A stretch of 64,000 nt of DNA, taken from assembly GCF_001984155.1 (NCBI RefSeq), contig NZ_MTQO01000040.1, positions 186,001 through 250,000 on the forward strand, read 5' to 3'. Position 1 is the stretch's first letter; every line of letters begins with the position of its first letter. The DNA is from Actinosynnema sp. ALI-1.44. Lineage in GTDB: Bacteria; Actinomycetota; Actinomycetes; Mycobacteriales; Pseudonocardiaceae. Below are positions 58,564 through 64,000 of this stretch, in pieces. Both the position numbers and the translations under genes were made by a program. The notes beneath the pieces were generated by a model, which was not told where the DNA came from, searched no databases, and was given only the letters and a program-made list of their open reading frames with translations.

Positions 58564-61424
58564 CCGCGCTCGTTCCCGACCTGGCCGCGCTCCTCGAGGG
58601 GAAGATCGAGGGCGACGCGCGGTTCGACGACTACACCCGCCACCTCTTCTCCCGTGACGCGAGCATGTACTCGATCATGCCGGTGGGCGTGGTTTTCCCG
58701 CGTACCACCGAAGACGTCGTCGTGGCCGTTCGCGCGGCCGCGGTGGCGAGCGTCCCGGTCGTGCCGCGCGGGGCGGGCACCAGCCTCGCCGGTCAGACCG
58801 TCGGCCCCGGCCTGGTGCTGGATTTCTCCCAGTACATGAACCGCATCCTGGACCTCGATCCCGTGGCGCGGACCGCCAGGGTGGAAGCGGGCGTGGTCCA
58901 GGACCAGCTCAACCAGGCGGCGGCCCCGCACGGGCTGATGTTCGGCCCGGACACGTCCACCAGCAACCGGGCCACCATCGGCGGCATGATCGGCAACAAC
59001 TCCGCGGGCAGCGGTTCGCTGACCTACGGGATGACCATCGATCACGTCCGCGCGCTGGAGGTCGTGCTGTCCGACGGGTCGACGGCCCGGCTCGAACCGG
59101 TGGACGAGAACGAGCGTTCTCGGCGGGCTCGAGCGTCCACTTTGGAAGGGCAGCTCTACCGGCAGCTTCCGGGGCTGGTGCGGGAGAACGCCGACGCCAT
59201 CGCCACCGGCTTCCCGAAGTTCTGGCGCCGGGCCTGCGGCTATCGGCTGGACCGGCTGGCCGAGGAGTTCGACCTGGCCAAGTTCGTGGTCGGCTCGGAG
59301 GGGACGTTGGTCGTCGTCACGCACGCCGAGGTCGACCTGGTGGGAAAGCCGCGCCGGACGGTCTACGCGGTCGGCCACTTCACCACGACCGCCGGGGCGA
59401 TCGCCGCGACGACGGACGCGTTGTCGTGCGAACCCGCCCAGGTCGAGCTGATGGACCGGACGATACTCGACCTGTCCCGGCAGAAGATCGAGTACGCCGG
59501 GCTGGGCGACATCCTGCACGGCGACCCGGACGCGTTGCTGTTCGTGTCGTTCAGCGGCGACGACGAGGACGAGTTGATCGCCAAGCTCGACCAGCTCACG
59601 GACCTGTGGGAACGGAACTCCCACGGCTACCACACTTTGCGCGCCGTGACACCGCAACAGCAGACCGCCCTGCTGAAGGTGCGCAAGTCCAGCCTCGGCC
59701 TGCTGATGGCCGCGAGCGAGGGCACCAAGCGCCCGTTGGCGTTCATCGAGGACACCGCCGTCGACCCCGCGCATCTGGCGGAGTACACGACCAGGTTCAA
59801 GGAAATCCTGGATTCCCACGAGCTCACGGCCGGTTTCTACGGGCACTGCTCGGTCGGCTGCCTGCACATCCGGCCGTTCGTCGACCTGGCAGTCCCGTCC
59901 GAAGTGAACAAGATGCGCGCGGTCGCCGAGCAGATCAAGAACCTGGTCGCCGAGTACGGCGGCGTGAACTCCAGCGAGCACGGCGACGGGCTGGCCCGCA
60001 GCGAGTTCAACCGCGAGATCTTCGGCGACGAGCTCTACGAGGCGATGCGCTCGGTCAAGCACTTGTTCGACCCGGGGAACGTGCTGAACCCCGGCAAGAT
60101 CGTCGACGCACCGCCGATGACCGACAACCTCAGGGATTCCGCGCTCGCCCCGGCGAAACCGTTCGAGACCAGGCTGAAGTTCGAAGTGGTCGGCGGGATG
60201 CGCGACGCGGCCGACCGGTGCATGAACATCGGCCTGTGCCGCAAGAGCACCACCGGCGCGATGTGCCCGTCCTACATCGCGACCAAACAAGAGGAACACG
60301 CCACCCGCGGCCGGGCCAACGCGTTGGTCAAAGCACTGTCCGAACCGGACCCGAAGGCCGCGCTGGGCGACGAGCGGCTGCACGAGATCCTCGACCTGTG
60401 CCTGATGTGCAAGGCGTGCAAGAGCGAGTGCCCGATGAGCGTCGACATGGCCACACTCAAGGCCGAAACGCTGTCACACCACCACGACCGGCACGGGATC
60501 CCGCTGCGGTCCCGGATCTTCGGGTCGATCCGTGCGCTCAACCGCCTCGGCTCGGCCACCGCACCGCTGTCCAACGTGCCCGGTCGGATCAAGTTCCTGC
60601 GCCGGATCATGCAACGAACCGCCGGGATCGCCGCCGAACGGCCGCTGCCGGTGTTCCGGCGCCGCAACCTCGTTCGCTGGAACCGCGAACGCCGCCCGAC
60701 CGGCCCGGCGCAGGTGACGTTCCTCGCCGACTCGTTCACCACCTACACCGAGCCGCACATCGGCCAGGCCGCGATCGAACTGCTCGAACGCGCGGGCTTC
60801 GCGGTCGAGCTGGCCACCGGCGGCTGCTGCGGCCGGTCGAGCTTCTCCAAGGGCCTGATCGACGACGCGAAAGCCAAGGCGGGCAAGCTGATCGCGTCGC
60901 TGGCCGACGGGGACACCCCGATCGTCGGCTGTGAACCGTCCTGCCTGTTCACGTTGAAGGACGAAACCCTGGCCATGATGCCGGGGGACGCGCGGGCGCA
61001 GAGCGTCGCCGACCGCGTCAAACAGGTGGAGGAACTGCTGACCGAGGCCATCGACGCGGGAAAACTCAACCTGCGCGAGGATTCGTGGCTGGCCGGTCGC
61101 AAGGTCGTCTACCACGGGCACTGCCACCAGAAAGCCGAGGTCGGCACGGCGGCGACCATGGCGCTGCTGCGCCGGATCCCTGGCGCGCGGATCGTCGAGT
61201 TGGACGCGGGCTGCTGCGGGATGGCGGGGTCGTTCGGCTTCGAGGCCGAGCACTACGACACGTCGATGGCCGTCGGATCCGACCGGCTGTTCCCCGCGCT
61301 GGCAGCGGAAGGGGAGGACACGGTGGTCGCGGCAACCGGTGTTTCCTGCCGCCAGCAGATCTTCCACGGCGCGAACCGCGACGCGTGGCACCCGATCGAG
61401 CTGATCCGTGAGGTCATGCGATGA
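58560..61424 (+). CDS. GlcD-GlcF fusion: FAD-linked 2-hydroxyacid dehydrogenase with FeS/CCG domains
   Basis: 954 residues: FAD_binding_4 domain (~40-270, PRGAGTSLAGQTVGPG, GNNSAGSGSLTYG), FAD oxidase C-terminal domain (~270-525, HCSVGCLHIRPF), two [4Fe-4S] motifs (CRKSTTGAMCPS region and CLMCKACKSECP), and two CCG domains (GGCCGRSSFSKG ... GHCHQKA ... AGCCGMAGSFGFE). This is the single-chain form of glycolate/D-lactate oxidase subunits. It oxidises glycolate or a D-2-hydroxyacid and passes electrons to quinone or another carrier, feeding glyoxylate to the next steps. ATG 58560 overlaps the aminotransferase stop. Confidence 0.92.
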   Translation: MTALVPDLAALLEGKIEGDARFDDYTRHLFSRDASMYSIMPVGVVFPRTTEDVVVAVRAAAVASVPVVPRGAGTSLAGQTVGPGLVLDFSQYMNRILDLDPVARTARVEAGVVQDQLNQAAAPHGLMFGPDTSTSNRATIGGMIGNNSAGSGSLTYGMTIDHVRALEVVLSDGSTARLEPVDENERSRRARASTLEGQLYRQLPGLVRENADAIATGFPKFWRRACGYRLDRLAEEFDLAKFVVGSEGTLVVVTHAEVDLVGKPRRTVYAVGHFTTTAGAIAATTDALSCEPAQVELMDRTILDLSRQKIEYAGLGDILHGDPDALLFVSFSGDDEDELIAKLDQLTDLWERNSHGYHTLRAVTPQQQTALLKVRKSSLGLLMAASEGTKRPLAFIEDTAVDPAHLAEYTTRFKEILDSHELTAGFYGHCSVGCLHIRPFVDLAVPSEVNKMRAVAEQIKNLVAEYGGVNSSEHGDGLARSEFNREIFGDELYEAMRSVKHLFDPGNVLNPGKIVDAPPMTDNLRDSALAPAKPFETRLKFEVVGGMRDAADRCMNIGLCRKSTTGAMCPSYIATKQEEHATRGRANALVKALSEPDPKAALGDERLHEILDLCLMCKACKSECPMSVDMATLKAETLSHHHDRHGIPLRSRIFGSIRALNRLGSATAPLSNVPGRIKFLRRIMQRTAGIAAERPLPVFRRRNLVRWNRERRPTGPAQVTFLADSFTTYTEPHIGQAAIELLERAGFAVELATGGCCGRSSFSKGLIDDAKAKAGKLIASLADGDTPIVGCEPSCLFTLKDETLAMMPGDARAQSVADRVKQVEELLTEAIDAGKLNLREDSWLAGRKVVYHGHCHQKAEVGTAATMALLRRIPGARIVELDAGCCGMAGSFGFEAEHYDTSMAVGSDRLFPALAAEGEDTVVAATGVSCRQQIFHGANRDAWHPIELIREVMR

Positions 61425-61449
61425 GGATTCACGTGAAGGAGTTCAGGAC

Positions 61450-62286
61450 ATGACGGCAGTTGCCGTGATCGGGCTGGGGATCATGGGCGGCCCGATGGCC
61501 GCGAACCTGGGCAGGGCCGGATACGAGGTGATCGGTGTCCGCCGGTCCGACTCGGTCGGCCGAGCCGTGTCCCAGGCCGACGTGGTCCTCACCGTGCTGC
61601 CGGACTCGCCCGACGTGGAAGCCGTCGCGTCGGGTGAGGACGGCATCATCGCGCACGCCAAGCCCGGCAGCGTCTGGATCGACAGCAGCACGATCCGGCC
61701 GGACGTCAGCGTGCGGCTGGCGAAGGCGGCTGCCGACAAGGGGATTCGTGCCGTCGACGCACCGGTCTCCGGTGGTGAGGCAGGCGCGGTCGAAGGCACG
61801 CTGTCCATCATGGTCGGCGGGGCGGCCGAGGATTTCGAAGCCGCGAAACCGGTTCTCGACGTGGTGGGCAGCACAGTGGTGCACGTCGGCCCATCCGGAT
61901 CGGGCCAGACGGTGAAGGCTGCCAACCAGCTCATCGTGGCGGGCACCATCGAGTTGGTGGCCGAGTCGATCGTGTTCCTGGAGGCGCACGGCGTCGACAC
62001 CGAGGCCGCCGTCCGCGTCCTCGCCGGGGGACTGGCCGGGAACCGGATCCTCGATCGGAAGGCGGACGGGATGCTGGCCAGGGAGTTCCAGCCGGGGTTC
62101 CGCGTCGACCTGCACCACAAGGATCTGGGCATAGTGACGTCGGCGGCGCGCGAGGCGGGCGTGGCGATCCCGTTGGGCGCGGCCGTCGCCCAGTTGATGG
62201 GGGCGTTGCGCCAGCAGGGGCACGGAAGTCTCGACCATTCGGCGCTGCTGCTGTTGGTCGAACAGCTCTCGGGACAGGCACGATGA
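61450..62286 (+). CDS. glxR: 2-hydroxy-3-oxopropionate (tartronate semialdehyde) reductase
   Basis: 278 residues of the 3-hydroxyisobutyrate dehydrogenase family: VIGLGIMGGPMAANL (NAD(P) motif), DAPVSGGEAGAVEGTL (substrate loop) and the catalytic Lys in GQTVKAANQLIV. It reduces tartronate semialdehyde to D-glycerate, matching the glycerate kinase that follows with a 4-bp overlap. Glyoxylate carboligase (gcl) is not in the window and must lie elsewhere. ATG 61450 is preceded by AAGGAG. Confidence 0.9.
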   Translation: MTAVAVIGLGIMGGPMAANLGRAGYEVIGVRRSDSVGRAVSQADVVLTVLPDSPDVEAVASGEDGIIAHAKPGSVWIDSSTIRPDVSVRLAKAAADKGIRAVDAPVSGGEAGAVEGTLSIMVGGAAEDFEAAKPVLDVVGSTVVHVGPSGSGQTVKAANQLIVAGTIELVAESIVFLEAHGVDTEAAVRVLAGGLAGNRILDRKADGMLAREFQPGFRVDLHHKDLGIVTSAAREAGVAIPLGAAVAQLMGALRQQGHGSLDHSALLLLVEQLSGQAR

Positions 62287-63371
62287 CGATCCTGATCGCG
62301 CCGGACAAGTTCAAGGGTTCGCTGACGGCGGCCCAGGTGGCCGATCACCTGGCCGCGGTGCTGGGGCGTGATCGGTCGGTGATCCTGCCGGTGGCGGACG
62401 GCGGCGACGGCACGCTGGACGCGGCGGTGTCGGCCGGTTTCCGCCGTGTGCCCGTGATGGCGGCGGATCCGATCGGCCGTGTGGTCGAGTCGGCGTACGC
62501 CGAACGTGACGAGGTCGCGGTCGTGGAGATGGCCGACATCTCGGGCCTGAACCGAATCGACGAACTCGCCCCGCGCACGGCGACGAGCTACGGAACAGGC
62601 CAGGTGATCGCCGCGGCGCTGGGCGCGGGCCACAAGAAGATCATCATCGGACTGGGTGGCAGCGCGTGCACGGACGGCGGTGCAGGCCTGGTCGAAGCCC
62701 TCGGCGGCAAGCTGCACGGTGTGACAGAACGCGGTGGCACAGCGCTGCGCACGCTCACCGACGTCGATCTGACCACCCTGCACCCAGGGCTGAAGGACAC
62801 GGAGATCCTCGTTGCCAGCGACGTGGACAACCCGCTGCTCGGCCCACGCGGGGCCGCCGCGATCTTCGGCCCGCAGAAGGGCGCGAACGCCCAGGACGTC
62901 GAGGATCTGGAAGCGGGACTGGCCACCTGGCACACGGCGGTCAGGGCCGCGACGGGTGTCGACGTGGCCGACTCGCCCGGTGCGGGTGCCGCGGGCGGTG
63001 TCGGCTACGCCACCTTGTCAGTCCTGAATGGACAGTTCAGGCCGGGGATCGATCTGGTGCTCGACCTGATCGGCTTCGACAGCCTGCTGGCCGGCGCGGA
63101 GTTGGTGATCACCGGCGAGGGCTCGCTGGACGAGCAGACCCTGAGCGGCAAAGCCCCGGCCGGAGTCGCCGCCCGGGCCGTGCGCGCCGGGATACCGGTC
63201 GTGGCGGTGGCGGGGCGGTGCCTGCTCACACCAGCCCAAGTGAGCGCGGCCGGTTTCGAGGCGGCGTACGCCCTGACCGACCTGGAACCGGATCCGCGAG
63301 TCAGCATGGCCAACGCCGGAGCACTGCTGGAAACCGTCGCCAGGACCATCGCCGCCAACCACCTCGGTTGA
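62283..63371 (+). CDS. glxK: Glycerate kinase (GlxK/GarK family)
   Basis: 362 residues: IAPDKFKGSLTAAQVADHL, LPVADGGDGTLDA, GLGGSACTDGGAGL and TGEGSLDEQTLSGKAP are all family hallmarks. Bacterial GarK/GlxK enzymes make 2-phosphoglycerate from glycerate and ATP. Last gene of the operon aminotransferase-GlcDF-GlxR-GlxK, which together turn glycolate/glyoxylate carbon into a glycolytic intermediate. ATG 62283 overlaps glxR. Confidence 0.94.
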   Translation: MTILIAPDKFKGSLTAAQVADHLAAVLGRDRSVILPVADGGDGTLDAAVSAGFRRVPVMAADPIGRVVESAYAERDEVAVVEMADISGLNRIDELAPRTATSYGTGQVIAAALGAGHKKIIIGLGGSACTDGGAGLVEALGGKLHGVTERGGTALRTLTDVDLTTLHPGLKDTEILVASDVDNPLLGPRGAAAIFGPQKGANAQDVEDLEAGLATWHTAVRAATGVDVADSPGAGAAGGVGYATLSVLNGQFRPGIDLVLDLIGFDSLLAGAELVITGEGSLDEQTLSGKAPAGVAARAVRAGIPVVAVAGRCLLTPAQVSAAGFEAAYALTDLEPDPRVSMANAGALLETVARTIAANHLG

Positions 63372-63516
63372 CGAACGGCCCACCTCAGTCGCGGAAGAAG
63401 TTCGGCCGCAGAGTCGTGCCGTCGTAGGCCTGGTGGTAGACGGGCGTCGCGGATCCGGCCATCGGCGGCACGATTGGGCACGGACGAAGACGGACTAGGC
63501 CATCACTGTCGCCCGT

Positions 63517-63690
63517 ATGACAGTCCACGACCGGCTGGCCGCTGATCTCGACGGGACCGTGGCGGAGTTGCTCCGGCATGACGGGCCCGTACTCGACCAC
63601 GGGACCTGGTTCGTCGCTCGCTACGAGCACGTGCGCGCCATGCTGGCCGACCGGCGGCTGACGGGGCGTTCGTCCGAGCACGCGACATCG
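63517..63690 (+). pseudogene. N-terminal remnant of a cytochrome P450
   Basis: From ATG 63517 about 55 residues match the start of actinobacterial P450s (ELLRHDGPVLDHGTWFVARY and EHVRAMLADRRLTGR), then the similarity stops, and the frame merges into antisense of the next gene. The haem and I-helix parts are missing. It is a deletion relic. Confidence 0.6.
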
Positions 63691-63719
63691 GTCTCGCCGA
63701 GCGTGTGGATAGTGAGGGG

Positions 63720-63745
63720 GGACCCTGCATGTACTTGCAGGGTCC
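63720..63745 (-). terminator. Terminator hairpin after the MBL-fold gene
   Basis: GGACCCTGCA (63720-63729) and TGCAGGGTCC (63736-63745) are perfect 10-bp arms with a 6-nt loop, 6 bp downstream of the stop of the minus-strand gene. Confidence 0.65.
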
Positions 63746-63751
63746 GCTGTC

Positions 63752-64000
63752 TCAGACCCGGTCTTCGGCGTAGCGCAGATACCGCTCGGCCGACTTGGCC
63801 ACCACGGACTTGGCGTCCGACCGCACGACGAAATCCCACCAGGCGCCGTAGATCGAGTCGTAGTCGTACGGCTCCAGCAACTCCAGCGCTCGACGGACCA
63901 CGCTGGGCCGCTCGGGGATGTAGTTCGGGTAGCTGTACATGAAACTGACCCAGTTTCGGCCGGGGGTCACCTGCAGGATGTCGCCGGTGAACAGGCTGCG
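63752..64000 (-). CDS. MBL-fold metallo-hydrolase, C-terminal part (cut by window edge)
   Basis: The last ~82 residues (LFTGDILQVTPGRNWVSFMYSYPNYIP is the family-like stretch, split here as LFTGDILQV and NWVSFMYSYPN) match the end of metallo-beta-lactamase-fold hydrolases: the TGD segment holds the bridging Asp of the metal site. The N-terminal HxHxDH motif lies beyond the window. Substrate unknown. Confidence 0.7.
   Translation of the reverse strand, partial: RSLFTGDILQVTPGRNWVSFMYSYPNYIPERPSVVRRALELLEPYDYDSIYGAWWDFVVRSDAKSVVAKSAERYLRYAEDRV

Overview
This 64 kb window is high-G+C actinobacterial chromosome. The codon bias is strong, GTG starts are common, many promoters have a TAnnnT -10 box placed 6-8 nt before the start codon (leaderless mRNAs), and the families present (DrrAB transporter, actinobacterial short PpdK, HxlR, ECF42-type sigma factor, WD40/NACHT giant protein) fit a filamentous actinomycete, most likely of the Pseudonocardiales. 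That placement is inferred from gene style; no marker gene for species is present. No rRNA, CRISPR array, transposase or integrase was found.

Left part (1-21.5 kb). The window opens at the edge of a probable biosynthetic cluster: the tail of a PobA-like FAD hydroxylase, a fused VOC-like/O-methyltransferase, a DrrA/DrrB exporter and a divergent TetR regulator with two 15-bp operators set 21 bp apart. Next comes a complete NAD-dependent molybdenum formate dehydrogenase operon (fdsG-fdsB-fdsA-fdsD) ending in an N-truncated quinone oxidoreductase. It is followed by a CPA1 cation/proton antiporter, a PAS-GGDEF-EAL protein with decayed active sites, an N-truncated ECF sigma factor, an SDR, and a PaoABC-type aldehyde oxidoreductase operon with an HxlR regulator.

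21.6-25 kb holds a tandem tRNA array on the minus strand (Cys, Lys, Ser, Gln, two short tRNAs with leucine anticodons, Glu, and one degenerate tRNA-like element). It is preceded by a tiny 23-codon gene with its own promoter and terminator, a pentapeptide-repeat protein and a secreted GH18 chitinase with a DasR-like site.

25-43 kb is a housekeeping/accessory mix: HD hydrolase, three small methyltransferases, GNAT, a two-component system with an 88-codon ORF tightly coupled between kinase and regulator, a secreted peptidase, and a MacB-like ABC transporter whose promoter carries the same GACC-n2-GGTC element as the kinase promoter. Then follow a gene remnant, a cytochrome P450, a short PpdK with its divergent regulator, a GtfE-like glycosyltransferase, a cupin and an ArsB/SLC13-like transporter.

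43-52.5 kb is the most unusual part: a 2H phosphoesterase immediately upstream of a 1979-residue NLR-like protein (HTH, TIR, degenerate metallophosphoesterase, NACHT NTPase, pentapeptide repeats, about 15 WD40 blades). It looks like a candidate immune/conflict receptor. A methyltransferase, a HAD phosphatase and an unknown two-TM protein lie next to it.

52.5-64 kb contains a lipoprotein, an MFS exporter, a LuxR regulator and a glyoxylate-assimilation locus: NCS1 purine/allantoin-type permease plus a tiny membrane protein on one strand, and divergently PLP aminotransferase, GlcD-GlcF fusion dehydrogenase, tartronate semialdehyde reductase and glycerate kinase. The window ends in a P450 remnant and the C-terminus of an MBL-fold hydrolase.
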